Shown here in pieces: positions 50,142 to 59,484 of a DNA stretch of 64,000 nucleotides. Numbering within the stretch: the first letter of the stretch is position 1; each line of letters begins with the position of its first letter. Both the position numbers and the translations under genes were made by a program. This DNA comes from an uncultured Candidatus Saccharibacteria bacterium (lineage in GTDB: Bacteria > Patescibacteriota > Saccharimonadia > Saccharimonadales > Saccharimonadaceae): assembly GCA_948477625.1 (NCBI GenBank), contig CAOLNK010000002.1, forward strand, positions 25,454 through 89,453, written 5' to 3'. The notes under the pieces are model-generated. The model did not search any database. It saw only the letters and a list, made by a program, of their open reading frames with translations, and was not told where the DNA came from.

Positions 50142-51385
50142 TAGGCTACCTCCTGCACGAGTTTTTGGAACTTTTCACCGCGGTCGACGAAGTTTTGGAA
50201 CATGTCAAATGATGGCGCTCCGGGTGACATAAGAAGAATGGCGGGGATAGAACTATCTTTAGCAATTTTTTCGGCAAGCTGGCGAGCGCTCGCAAAGGCT
50301 TCGTCTAAATTAGTGCAGAGCTGATATTTTGTAGTATCTTCGCCTTGTGTAAGCAGGGTACTGGTTTCGCCAATGAGAAAAACCTTAGTGAGGTTAGGCG
50401 TATCATGAAAAATACGTTTTTTGGCTGGTGTAAGGTTGATGCCACGATCTTTGCCACCGGCAATCAATATGATGGGCTGGTTGGGGAAAGCCGCCAGTGC
50501 CACATCGAGCGCTGGGAAAGCAGAAGAGAAGTTGTCGTCGTAGTACTTAACACCGTTTGTTTCGCGCAAGAATTGTAAGCGGTGTGGCAGGCCATGGAAA
50601 CTTTTAAAAGTTTGTTTAATGACGTCGGCATTTTGAGCCAACAAATCTTCTAAATTTTGACCAAGATATGCAGCAACAGTGCGCAAAGCGGCTTCGGCAT
50701 TTTCACGATTGTGTTCGCCGGGGAGATTGAGCGTATTTAGAACGTCGCCAAGTAAAGCACTTTTGTTGGGAGTTGGATATGGAATTTTGGTGCCAGCGGA
50801 CTGCTTAGCAATAGCCGTAGAATCGATATTGTTCTGGTTGTAAATGCAGAAATCTTGTGTAGTTTGATATTTAACGATGTTTGTCTTGGCAGAAATGTAG
50901 TCATTGTAATCTTTGTGAACGTTAAGATGGTCGGATTCTATGCGTAAAACCGTGGCGAGATGAGGTGACTTCTCCAAATCCCAGAGCTGAAAACTGCTCA
51001 TTTCATAAACTACGGTGTCATTGGGCTGGATTTGATCTAACACATCCAGTGCGGGAGTACCGATGTTCCCAACAAGCCAGACTTTATGGCCAAGAGTCTC
51101 CAAAATGGCCGCAATAATGGAACAAGTGGTTCCCTTGCCTTTGGTGCCGGTGACGCCGATGATTGAGCATGGGCAGTGGTCAAAGAAATATCGCGTCATA
51201 CTAGACCAGCCGGCCTGTGGCTGAAGGCTAGGGCTGCGTAAAACCAAATCAAAACTAGAAAAATCTTCTTTAGAGATGTCTGCTGGTGTGAAATTATCAA
51301 AAATCTGGATGTCGTGGCCTTGTTTCTGGAAATATGATTCGGCGCTTTTACCCTCTTTGCCATATCCGAGGATTGCAATTTTCAT
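50141..51385 (-). CDS. murD: UDP-MurNAc-L-Ala--L-Glu ligase (MurD2-like)
   Basis: A 414-residue Mur ligase: Rossmann start IAILGYGKEGKS, ATP loop V-T-G-T-K-G-K-G-T-T, central N-I-G-T-P-A-L-D and E-M-S-S-F-Q-L motifs, and D-D-N-F-S-S-A near 285. MurD normally adds D-Glu. Overlap with murL indicates the MurD2 type, which adds L-Glu for later epimerisation. An AAAGGAGG ribosome binding site precedes the ATG. Substrate type is inferred from context. Confidence 0.82.
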   Translation of the reverse strand: MKIAILGYGKEGKSAESYFQKQGHDIQIFDNFTPADISKEDFSSFDLVLRSPSLQPQAGWSSMTRYFFDHCPCSIIGVTGTKGKGTTCSIIAAILETLGHKVWLVGNIGTPALDVLDQIQPNDTVVYEMSSFQLWDLEKSPHLATVLRIESDHLNVHKDYNDYISAKTNIVKYQTTQDFCIYNQNNIDSTAIAKQSAGTKIPYPTPNKSALLGDVLNTLNLPGEHNRENAEAALRTVAAYLGQNLEDLLAQNADVIKQTFKSFHGLPHRLQFLRETNGVKYYDDNFSSAFPALDVALAAFPNQPIILIAGGKDRGINLTPAKKRIFHDTPNLTKVFLIGETSTLLTQGEDTTKYQLCTNLDEAFASARQLAEKIAKDSSIPAILLMSPGAPSFDMFQNFVDRGEKFQKLVQEVA

Positions 51386-51455
51386 GAGCCTCCTTTGGGT
51401 TAAATTCTATTATAGCACATTATATTAGGGCTTAGGGGCGAACCAGGCAGGAAAT

Positions 51456-51812
51456 TCATTTATGCATTTTATAAGTTTTACTACAGGACTTGCAGGTGAT
51501 TTTCATCTCATAGTTTGATACTTTTTTATCTAGTATTGTAATCAATGGCTCGTTGTCTTTTGGGCAGCAGAATCTATTTTTTAGAGTAATTAATTCATCG
51601 TCGCACTCTTGACCTACCTCACTATCCTCAAAATCCAGTATTACGCTTCCTTGGCTTCCACAGCCGCATGTATAATTTAATTCTAGATTGTCATAAGTTG
51701 AGTAGCATAAATAGCCTATGTTCTCATTACATTTTTCACAATACATCCAGCCACCATAATTAGTCGCTAATCTTGTATTTATTAACTTCTTATTTTTTAC
51801 TGTTCTTGCCAT
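51456..51812 (-). CDS. Zinc-ribbon protein, 118 aa, unknown
   Basis: A 118-residue protein with several Cys pairs: Y-C-E-K-C-N, T-C-G-C-G, F-C-C-P-K-D and T-C-K-S-C-S. These form two or three zinc ribbons separated by acidic stretches. The family is not recognised; zinc ribbons of this type bind nucleic acid or proteins. AGGAAAG precedes the ATG. It stands alone between murD and the M16 peptidase genes. Confidence 0.6.
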   Translation of the reverse strand: MARTVKNKKLINTRLATNYGGWMYCEKCNENIGYLCYSTYDNLELNYTCGCGSQGSVILDFEDSEVGQECDDELITLKNRFCCPKDNEPLITILDKKVSNYEMKITCKSCSKTYKMHK

Positions 51813-51867
51813 AACTTTATCTTTCCTGAGTTTAGTATAAATTGTGGAGGTATAAAGCCTAAGAAAA

Positions 51868-53145
51868 TCAGGAACTAAACTTTAGCTGAGAGGAAAGATC
51901 ATTGATTAAGGCTTTTTCAACGGAGCTTACGGCTACCATGGCGTCAATATCAGTTGCGATGAATTCGCGGGCGATATTAACAATGTTTTCTTTAGTGATT
52001 GCGCGAATGAGTGTTGGCATGCGGTCGTATTTCTCAAGCGTACCATTGACGAAATAGCCGTCGGCGTAATAATCTGAGATTTGATTGACGGTTTGTGCAC
52101 CCATTTGGTAGCGGCCGGTGGCATAAGATTTAGCTGCCTCGATATCCTCGTCTTTTATATTGCCGTCAAGGATTTTTTGCAGTTCGCGGTGAATGAGCTT
52201 AAAGAGCTTTTCGGCGCTTTCTGCGTTGACTTCACCATCAAAATCCCATGAAGCATTATGCCAACCGTTATTAAGGCTGCTGCCCATGCCATAAACTAGT
52301 CCATTTTTACGCGCTTGCCCAAAAATTCGACTACTCATGGTGCCGTTGAGAATATGATTTAAACAGCTCATAGCGTAAGTTTCGGTTGGTTCGAGCTTTC
52401 TAGGGACCATCCATGAAAAGGCGAAAGTAATATTGGTGGCATCTTTGCGACGAATGAGTACCGGAGCGGCAGAATGTAAACTATCGTTTGGTATTTCGAA
52501 GCGTTCGCCTGGCTTTAGCCCCCAATTATTTAGGGACTTAATGATTTTATGTTTGCGGTGGCGTAAGTTCCCAGCGATAATAAAACGCATATTGTGTGCG
52601 GTATGTGTGCGACGATAATGTTCGCGGATGTCTTTGAGCTCAATGTTAGCGATGGTTTTGAGGCGTTCAGACAAAACTGGCACCTGTTCACCCATAATTT
52701 GTTGCAATCTTGGCCAGAGAAGTCGACCGTAATCGTTCATGTAGCCGGTAAGTTCAGCTTTAACATTCCCTTTTTCACTTTGTAATTCCTCGTCGTTAAA
52801 TTTCGGCTGAGTAATGGCGACTTGTTGTAAATTCAAAATTCGTTCCCACTCGAAATCAGCGCATTCGCTTTCGTAGCATACCGAAAAGTCCGAGGTCCAA
52901 GCATTGTGATAGGCTCCATTTTTAGTAAAATCGGCTTCAAAGGCCTGTTCGCTAGTATATTTAGCATTGGCACCAAAAGCTAGGTGCTCCACAATGTGGG
53001 CAATCTCATAAACTTCGGGACTTTTGGCGTAACGCATGCCGGCACGAAATTGAAATTTGGTATTCATGACACTGGCGTCTGGAACGTCAATGAGTAAACC
53101 TTTCGCGCCCGAAGCCAGAACAATTTCTTCGGCGGAGTGTTTTAT
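51868..53145 (-). CDS. M16-family peptidase, probably started by a rare ATA codon
   Basis: A pitrilysin/M16 protein. Zinc motif H-I-V-E-H (HxxEH) with downstream Glu in S-E-K-G-N-V-K-A-E; two homologous halves follow. The first ATG (53067) begins within the first strand of the fold. The open frame extends 26 codons upstream (I-K-H-S-A-E-E-I-V-L-A-S-G-A-K-G-L-L) and fits the family N-terminus; it opens with ATA 53145-53143 overlapping the SecA stop, where ATG would be expected. No ATG, GTG or TTG occurs in between. Confidence 0.75.
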   Translation of the reverse strand: MKHSAEEIVLASGAKGLLIDVPDASVMNTKFQFRAGMRYAKSPEVYEIAHIVEHLAFGANAKYTSEQAFEADFTKNGAYHNAWTSDFSVCYESECADFEWERILNLQQVAITQPKFNDEELQSEKGNVKAELTGYMNDYGRLLWPRLQQIMGEQVPVLSERLKTIANIELKDIREHYRRTHTAHNMRFIIAGNLRHRKHKIIKSLNNWGLKPGERFEIPNDSLHSAAPVLIRRKDATNITFAFSWMVPRKLEPTETYAMSCLNHILNGTMSSRIFGQARKNGLVYGMGSSLNNGWHNASWDFDGEVNAESAEKLFKLIHRELQKILDGNIKDEDIEAAKSYATGRYQMGAQTVNQISDYYADGYFVNGTLEKYDRMPTLIRAITKENIVNIAREFIATDIDAMVAVSSVEKALINDLSSQLKFSS

Positions 53146-55889
53146 CGCTGTTTCCCTTTCTTCTTATTCTGACGTTGCTTTTTCTTGTTTTTGCGGGCAA
53201 GATTACGCTTCTGGTTGGCGCTGCTAGTAACGTTGGTGGCAGCTTTTTCTATGCCATCCTTGAATTCTTTATCAAGATTTTTTTCACCAGCAGAAACCTC
53301 GTTTACGCCTTTTTCGGTGGCGCTTTCAGCCATCTTGGTGAGCTCGGTGTCATATTCTTCGCCGTCAGTTACACCTTCATTATGGGCTTCCTGTGGAGTT
53401 ATAGTGAGCAGAATACGTAAGACTTCTTCGCGGAGATTTTTCTCCAAACCATCAAACAACTTTTGTGACTCGCTACGGTATTCGACTAATGGGTCGCGTT
53501 GACCAATACTGCGCCAGTGGATACCTTCACGTAGATGTTGCATGTTTTCAAGATGTTGCATCCAGAGTGTGTCAAGCACTTTCAAATATACCTCACGCTC
53601 GATTTTGCGCATGACTTCGGGAGTAAACTTCTCCTCCTGTTCGGCATATTGACGTTCGAGTTCATCAAGTGCAGTTTTGAAGCGGTCTTGTTCTTTGCGC
53701 ATTTTGCCGATTTTGTCTACTAGTTCTGAATCGAAGTCAAAGACGGCGGTAAAATCTTCGTTGAATTTCTTGTTGACGCGGGCGCTATCCTTGGTTAGAT
53801 CTTCGATGGAGGTTTTCATTAAGCGTTTGATTTCGTCGTGAATGTCGGCGCCGTCGAGAATTTTGCGACGCATGCCATAGACTACCTTGCGATGGCGGTT
53901 AATAACGTTGTCGTATTGTACCACGTTCTTGCGAGAATCAAAGTTGAATCCCTCGATACGTTTTTGGGCAGATTCTAGAGTCTTAGTAATCATGCGGTTT
54001 TGCAAGGGTGCGTCCGGGCCTTCAATGGCTTCGAGTCGACTCATGAGCGCAGCAATGCGTTCGCCTTGGAAGATACGCATTAAATCGTCTTCGCAACTAA
54101 CAAAGAATTGGGTGGTACCAGGGTCGCCTTGACGACCACCACGGCCACGAAGCTGGTTGTCTACACGGCGGCTATCATGACGTTCAGAACCAATCACAAC
54201 CAAACCACCAAGTTCTTTGACACCTTCGCCGAGTTTAATATCGGTACCACGTCCGGCCAAGTTAGTGGCCAGAGTAACGGCGCCTTTTTCGCCAGCTTTG
54301 GCAACAATAGCGGCTTCGCGTTCATTATTTTTGGCGTTCAAAAGTTCGTATTTAATTCCCTGACTATCGAGGTATTTAGCGATTAACTCGTTCTTAGCAA
54401 TGCTAGCGGAACCAACCAGGACTGGTTGCCCGCGGTCGTGATATTTCTTAATTTCTGTGGCAATAGCCTTGAGTTTGGCAGCTTCAGTCCTAAAGATTAG
54501 GTCGTCTTTATCGACACGTTGGATTGGTTTATTAGGTGGAATTTGGATTACGTCCAAGGCGTAAATTTGTTGAAACTCTTCGGCTTCAGTGAAAGCGGTA
54601 CCGGTCATACCAGACAATTTATTATATAAACGGAAGAAGTTCTGGAAAGAAATGGTCGCTAGTGTCATGGATTCTTGCTTGACGGCCACACCTTCCTTGG
54701 CTTCAATAGCCTGGTGTAGGCCTTCATTGTAGCGCCGCCCCTGCATCAAACGCCCAGTGTGCTCGTCGACGATTACTACATCGCCATTATTGGTTACCAC
54801 ATAATCTTTGTCGCGCTGAAATACTACTTGCGCGCGCAGAGCTTGTTCCAAGTGATAGACTAAACGGGTGTGTTTAGTAGAATAGAGATTTTTAACACCC
54901 AGGAGCTCTTGGATTTTTTCTACGCCCTTGTCGGTCAAAGTCACACTACGACGCTTTTCGTCAAAAACGTAATCTTCGGGGGTGAGCTGTGCAGTAACTT
55001 TGGCAAACTGATAATATGCATCTGGGTTGTCACCGGCTGGCGCAGAAATAATAAGCGGGGTGCGAGCTTCGTCAATTAAAATTGAGTCGACTTCATCCAC
55101 GATAGCAAAATTTAGCCCACGTTGGCGTAAGTATTGTGGTTCGCTTACCATATTATCGCGCAAGTAGTCAAAACCAAATTCATTGTTGGTGCCGTAAGTT
55201 ACATCGGCAGCATAGGCCTCTTTGCGGGTAGCAGGGCGTAGATGGCGGAAGCGCTCATCTTCGTGTTCCTCGTTTTCGTATTCTGGGTCATAGACATAAG
55301 ATGCTTGGTTGACAATTACACCAACACTAATGCCAAGGAAATGGTAAACTGGTGCGTTCCATCCGGCATCACGTTGTGCTAAGTAATCGTTGACTGTTAC
55401 GACATGTACACCTTTGCCGGTTAGTGCGTTGAGGTAAGCCGGAAGCATTGCGACCAAGGTTTTACCTTCACCAGTCTTCATTTCGGCTACACAACCTTCA
55501 TGCAAGACCATACCACCAATTAGCTGCACATCGTAAGGGCGCATACCCAAGATACGTTTGCTGGCTTCGCGTGCCACAGCGAAAGCTTCAACTAAAATCC
55601 CATCCAGGGCCTTTTGCCCGGCGTCAGAGTCAATCTTTTCTTTAAAAATCGCGGTCTGCTCGGCAAGTTCTTGGTCAGACATGGCTTCATATTTAGGTTC
55701 GAGTTTACCAATCTCCTGCGCTTTTTTGTATAAACGCTTGAGAACTTTTTTCTGTGCGTCGCCAAAAACACCCTGTAGAAACTTAGTTAAGGCTGTACGG
55801 TCAGCTAACTTATCAGTCGGCCTCTTCTCTTTTGGGGCTTTGGTTATTTTTTTTGCAGTTTTTGGCAATTTTTCACCATGTTCGGCCAT
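53142..55889 (-). CDS. secA: Preprotein translocase ATPase SecA
   Basis: A 915-residue motor of the Sec pathway. Walker A M-K-T-G-E-G-K-T, DEVDSILIDEARTPLIISAP, and R-G-T-D-I-K-L-G-E-G are present with the full helicase, preprotein cross-linking and scaffold domains. The C-terminal tail is Lys-rich (K-K-K-Q-R-Q-N-K-K-K) and lacks the zinc-binding SecB domain. A weak GGAG site precedes the ATG. The stop overlaps the M16 start. Confidence 0.97.
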   Translation of the reverse strand: MAEHGEKLPKTAKKITKAPKEKRPTDKLADRTALTKFLQGVFGDAQKKVLKRLYKKAQEIGKLEPKYEAMSDQELAEQTAIFKEKIDSDAGQKALDGILVEAFAVAREASKRILGMRPYDVQLIGGMVLHEGCVAEMKTGEGKTLVAMLPAYLNALTGKGVHVVTVNDYLAQRDAGWNAPVYHFLGISVGVIVNQASYVYDPEYENEEHEDERFRHLRPATRKEAYAADVTYGTNNEFGFDYLRDNMVSEPQYLRQRGLNFAIVDEVDSILIDEARTPLIISAPAGDNPDAYYQFAKVTAQLTPEDYVFDEKRRSVTLTDKGVEKIQELLGVKNLYSTKHTRLVYHLEQALRAQVVFQRDKDYVVTNNGDVVIVDEHTGRLMQGRRYNEGLHQAIEAKEGVAVKQESMTLATISFQNFFRLYNKLSGMTGTAFTEAEEFQQIYALDVIQIPPNKPIQRVDKDDLIFRTEAAKLKAIATEIKKYHDRGQPVLVGSASIAKNELIAKYLDSQGIKYELLNAKNNEREAAIVAKAGEKGAVTLATNLAGRGTDIKLGEGVKELGGLVVIGSERHDSRRVDNQLRGRGGRQGDPGTTQFFVSCEDDLMRIFQGERIAALMSRLEAIEGPDAPLQNRMITKTLESAQKRIEGFNFDSRKNVVQYDNVINRHRKVVYGMRRKILDGADIHDEIKRLMKTSIEDLTKDSARVNKKFNEDFTAVFDFDSELVDKIGKMRKEQDRFKTALDELERQYAEQEEKFTPEVMRKIEREVYLKVLDTLWMQHLENMQHLREGIHWRSIGQRDPLVEYRSESQKLFDGLEKNLREEVLRILLTITPQEAHNEGVTDGEEYDTELTKMAESATEKGVNEVSAGEKNLDKEFKDGIEKAATNVTSSANQKRNLARKNKKKQRQNKKKGKQR

Positions 55890-55936
55890 ATTATAATAAT
55901 CTCCACAATTCTAGAATTAACTCTCTTAATTATACT

Positions 55937-56299
55937 CTAGGCACGCTTGATAAACAAGTTTTTGAGGCCTTTTTTGGTTAGATGTGGGGTGGCTTCAAGT
56001 TTGTAGCGGCGAATTTGGCCTTTGAGTTTGGCTTCAATAATATCAATGCCAGCAAAGACATTTGAACACTCATCCTTTGCTGTAATCACTTTGCCGCCAG
56101 GTATTTCCATGGCTACCGAAATCTCATATTTATTATTGTGGGCGCGGTCAACTTCACTCACAATAATTTTAGCAACGATGTCTTTTTTGTTACCGCGAGG
56201 CAAGAAACGGTCAAGCTTACCAATGCGCTTGATGGCGTACTTCTTGAAACTATCCGAGACTTTGTAGTTGTGACCACTTAAATCAATCTTGTCTATCAC
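55937..56299 (-). CDS. hpf: Ribosome hibernation promoting factor (HPF/RaiA)
   Basis: A 120-residue short-form HPF/RaiA. S-D-S-F-K-K-Y-A-I-K-R-I-G-K-L-D-R-F and Y-E-I-S-V-A-M-E-I-P-G, with K-D-E-C-S-N-V-F-A-G-I-D, fit the beta-alpha-beta-beta-beta-alpha fold that binds 30S and stops translation under starvation. The short form lacks the C-terminal dimerisation domain. Starts at a GTG (56299) behind GGAGGAG. Confidence 0.88.
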   Translation of the reverse strand: MIDKIDLSGHNYKVSDSFKKYAIKRIGKLDRFLPRGNKKDIVAKIIVSEVDRAHNNKYEISVAMEIPGGKVITAKDECSNVFAGIDIIEAKLKGQIRRYKLEATPHLTKKGLKNLFIKRA

Positions 56300-56311
56300 G
56301 GTATCTCCTCC

Positions 56312-56608
56312 CTACAAACCTAAATTACTTAAATTACCCATGAGGGGTTTCATTTTGTCGGTTGCGATTTCTTGAGCTTTGGCGTAGCCGTCACGCATAC
56401 AGTCTTCAATCCAATGTTCGAGTTCCTCGATATCGTCGAGGTCAATCTTCTCTGGGTCGATTTTAACGCTTTTAATCTTGAGCTCACCAGTAATCTGTAC
56501 GGTTACAGCACCGTCACCGGCTTCAACTTCAACAATCTCATTCTTGAGAGACTTTTGTGCTTTACGTAACTGGTTAAGAACCTTCATTTGGTCCATGGTT
56601 GCACCCAT
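56312..56608 (-). CDS. YbaB/EbfC-family nucleoid-associated protein
   Basis: A 98-residue protein. M-D-Q-M-K-V-L-N-Q-L-R-K-A-Q-K and G-A-V-T-V-Q-I-T-G-E with a final acidic helix match YbaB/EbfC, a DNA-binding dimer often encoded near dnaX/recR. Here it is within 3 kb of dnaX on the same strand. GAGGAG precedes the ATG; the preceding GT39 stop is adjacent (TAA-ATG). Confidence 0.88.
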   Translation of the reverse strand: MGATMDQMKVLNQLRKAQKSLKNEIVEVEAGDGAVTVQITGELKIKSVKIDPEKIDLDDIEELEHWIEDCMRDGYAKAQEIATDKMKPLMGNLSNLGL

Positions 56609-58075
56609 TTATAACTCCTCTTCATTCTGTATAGTAGTATATATGTATATTCTATCAGAATTATGCGATTTTGGCGAGGTGATTATGCGTTGAATTTCGC
56701 CAGGCATGTCTTCATGCAGTCCAAGAGTAGCAAAATTTTTAGGTAAGTCTTCGGTGTTTTCGGGAAGAGTATTGGCAACATGGTAAATTCCCTGGTAATC
56801 CATAATCGCATAGAAATTGTAGGCGATTTCATCGTCGAGGATGTAGAGTGTACTGCCATGAGTGAGATTTTTATCCATCAAGATAAGGTCGTTATTAAAT
56901 TTGTCAGCCACCATCGGTGCATAGCGGTAGCCAAAGATGAAGTGGTTTATGCCGCTAATGATCATAATTCCAAGGAAAAGCCCGATTGGGAAAATTGCAG
57001 AAATGCGAGCGTAGGGGTTATCTGGGAAGAGGTCGTACCATTTAGCCAGAACGTAGCGCAAGCCATGTGCGATAAGAATTGCCATGGGGAGTAGGATGAG
57101 GATGGCTGATTGTGGAGTGAGACCAGAGAGGATGATGGTAAAAATGATTAAACAAGTAGCAATGGAGTTGCGCGAGGCAAAGAAGCCTTTAGTGGTGGAA
57201 AGGAGACCAATAACAGCTAGTGTGACTGATGCCAGGCCGATGAAGGGTGAGAGGAATGAGCTGTCGAGTGCAGTGCTCCAAGAGAAAAATGGTAAGAAAG
57301 CAGTTTGAATGTTGGTGAGTAATAGCTCAAAGGAGAAGTCGGGCGTGAGGAGGATTTTGGCGATAATTGGTGGGTTGATAAAGGCTGCCATTACGAACGC
57401 GGCTACGCCCATGATGATAATGAAGACAGTGAGCACGAGTGGTATAATTGGTAAATTTTTGATGGTGAAACGTAAATGTGGGTGCAAAAAGGCAAAGAGT
57501 ACAATAAAGAGGGCGAGATATATGAGGTGGGGGGTGAAAATTGAGGCTAGTAAGGCGAAAGCAAAGGCGAAACAGTAGAGTGGCTTAGGTTTGGTGACAC
57601 CTTGGATTCTCGAGCCGAGCCAGAGCAACAATGTTGGCCAAAAAACTAGCATAATGAGTGGTGTGCCCGAACCAGCAAGGTAGAGGAAAGAGGCTGAAAG
57701 CACGGCCAAGATTGAGGCGAGCAGGGCAACATTGTTTTTGAACCAGCGATTAAGTAAGAGAATAAGCAGACAACCGAGTAAAGCTCCAATAATAATGCTG
57801 GGTAATTTAACCGCATAGGGCGTGAGGCCAAAAGCCATAATGGAGATTTTTTGTAAGGCGCGGTAAGGCAAATCGGCGATGTCACCACGAAATACTGAGT
57901 CAAACTCTAGCGCATAGGATTGCGCTGCCGATTCCATTTCCGGCTCAGATAATCCGCCTGGTGAAAGCAGTGGTAACCCAAAAAGAATGCCGATGTAAGC
58001 GGCGCCAAGCACAATAAAGCCAATTGCAAAACGATGGCGATAGAGGAAGAGTTTGGAAATAACAAGTTTCTTCAC
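56609..58075 (-). CDS. GT39/ArnT-like membrane glycosyltransferase
   Basis: A 488-residue protein with about 11-12 helices. An early external loop carries E-P-E-M-E-S-A-A-Q-S-Y and R-G-D-I-A-D-L-P, the GT39-type D/E-rich first loop (S-E-P-E-M). A C-terminal external domain follows helices. GT39 (PMT/ArnT) enzymes move sugars from polyprenyl phosphates to lipid or protein on the outer face, so it could use the product of the GT2 at 4697. The start is GTG 58075 with TATAAT 6 nt upstream. Confidence 0.75.
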   Translation of the reverse strand: MKKLVISKLFLYRHRFAIGFIVLGAAYIGILFGLPLLSPGGLSEPEMESAAQSYALEFDSVFRGDIADLPYRALQKISIMAFGLTPYAVKLPSIIIGALLGCLLILLLNRWFKNNVALLASILAVLSASFLYLAGSGTPLIMLVFWPTLLLWLGSRIQGVTKPKPLYCFAFAFALLASIFTPHLIYLALFIVLFAFLHPHLRFTIKNLPIIPLVLTVFIIIMGVAAFVMAAFINPPIIAKILLTPDFSFELLLTNIQTAFLPFFSWSTALDSSFLSPFIGLASVTLAVIGLLSTTKGFFASRNSIATCLIIFTIILSGLTPQSAILILLPMAILIAHGLRYVLAKWYDLFPDNPYARISAIFPIGLFLGIMIISGINHFIFGYRYAPMVADKFNNDLILMDKNLTHGSTLYILDDEIAYNFYAIMDYQGIYHVANTLPENTEDLPKNFATLGLHEDMPGEIQRIITSPKSHNSDRIYIYTTIQNEEEL

Positions 58076-58091
58076 ATAAGAATTATAGCAC

Positions 58092-59456
58092 TTATTCGTG
58101 TTCTTTGTCTAGTGACATGAAACGCAAGAGTTCTGGGTGGAAGTAAAGCTCAATTTTACCCACTGGCCCATGACGATGTTTGGCCAGAATAAGCTCAGTG
58201 ATGTTGGTAGGCACGAAGTCATCGTTATTTTGTTTGTAATAATCGGGACGGTGCAAAAACATTACAAGATCAGCGTCTTGCTCGATGGAGCCGGATTCAC
58301 GGAGGTCGGATAGCACTGGGCGCGGGTCGTCACGGCCAGTGACACCACGAGAGAGCTGAGCAAGGGCTATTACTGGAATCTCTAGTTCCCTAGCCATGGT
58401 TTTGAGACCACGTGAAATCTCCGTAACCTCTTGTACGCGGTTACCAGCGTAACGGTCAGAACCTTGCAAGAGCTGCAAATAGTCTACAATCACCATACTG
58501 ATGTTGTGGTCGTGCGCGGCGCGGCGGGCTTTGTTGCGGAGTTCGAGAATGGTCATAGAACTGGTATCATCGATATAGAGCGGCACCTCGTTCATATCTC
58601 CGAGAGCATCACCAATCCGCGCGAAATCATCGTCAGTTACATTGCCGGTGCGGATTTTCCAGTTGTCGATGCCGGAGATATCGGAGATCATGCGATCAAC
58701 AATCTCCTGGTTGGCCATCTCCATTGAGAAGAAGAGTACACCGCTTTGACTACCATTTCTCGTGGCGACATTATAGGCCAAGTTTTGTGCAAAAGTGGTT
58801 TTACCCATGGCCGGGCGAGCACCAATGATAATGAGGTCGCCTTTCTGGAAGCCAGCTGTCTTATTGTCAAGGTCGCGAAAACCGGTTTTGAGTCCGCGAA
58901 GTGCACCTTTGTTGCGATGGAGCTCTTCGATACGGTCATAAGCGTCTACTAAAAGGTCTTCCAAGGCAACGTACTCGGATTTGACGGTTTTGTCGGAGAC
59001 TTCAAAAAGATTTTTCTCGGCCTTTCCCACTAAATCTTCAATTTTGGTGCTGTTATCATAAGCGGCACTAGCGATATCGGTGCCGGCGCGGATTAATCGG
59101 CGCCGGAGAGCGGCCTGAGCTACTAAGTCGGCGTAGGCGTCCACGTGTGAAGCTGTTGGCACAAAGTTGGTTAGCTCGGTCAAATATGGTGCGCCACCGA
59201 TATTTTTGATGGTTCCCTGCGCTTTGAGCTCAGCGGTCAGAGTCATGAGGTCAATCGGGCGGTGATGCTCGTAGAGTGCGGTCATACCCTTGAAAACGTC
59301 GGTATGCTTGGGATCATAAAAATCCTCTGCCTTCAGAATTTCGAGCACATTTGGAAAAGCAGCATCAGATAGCAAGAGCGCACCAAGCAACGATTTCTCG
59401 GCTTCTAAATCTTGTGGCGGAACTCGGCCGCCATCCTGCGCATGGGATGCCTCCAC
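58092..59456 (-). CDS. dnaB: Replicative DNA helicase DnaB
   Basis: A 454-residue DnaB. N-terminal collar domain (P-P-Q-D-L-E-A-E-K-S-L-L-G-A-L-L), Walker A G-A-R-P-A-M-G-K-T-T near 205, SMEM, Walker B I-V-I-V-D-Y-L-Q-L-L and L-S-D-L-R-E-S-G-S-I-E-Q-D-A-D near the C-terminus. The start is GTG 59456 behind AAGGAGGT. Next to dnaX in a replication/repair module. Confidence 0.95.
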   Translation of the reverse strand: MEASHAQDGGRVPPQDLEAEKSLLGALLLSDAAFPNVLEILKAEDFYDPKHTDVFKGMTALYEHHRPIDLMTLTAELKAQGTIKNIGGAPYLTELTNFVPTASHVDAYADLVAQAALRRRLIRAGTDIASAAYDNSTKIEDLVGKAEKNLFEVSDKTVKSEYVALEDLLVDAYDRIEELHRNKGALRGLKTGFRDLDNKTAGFQKGDLIIIGARPAMGKTTFAQNLAYNVATRNGSQSGVLFFSMEMANQEIVDRMISDISGIDNWKIRTGNVTDDDFARIGDALGDMNEVPLYIDDTSSMTILELRNKARRAAHDHNISMVIVDYLQLLQGSDRYAGNRVQEVTEISRGLKTMARELEIPVIALAQLSRGVTGRDDPRPVLSDLRESGSIEQDADLVMFLHRPDYYKQNNDDFVPTNITELILAKHRHGPVGKIELYFHPELLRFMSLDKEHE

Positions 59457-59484
59457 ATTACCTCCTTATTTTGAGGCGCCCACT

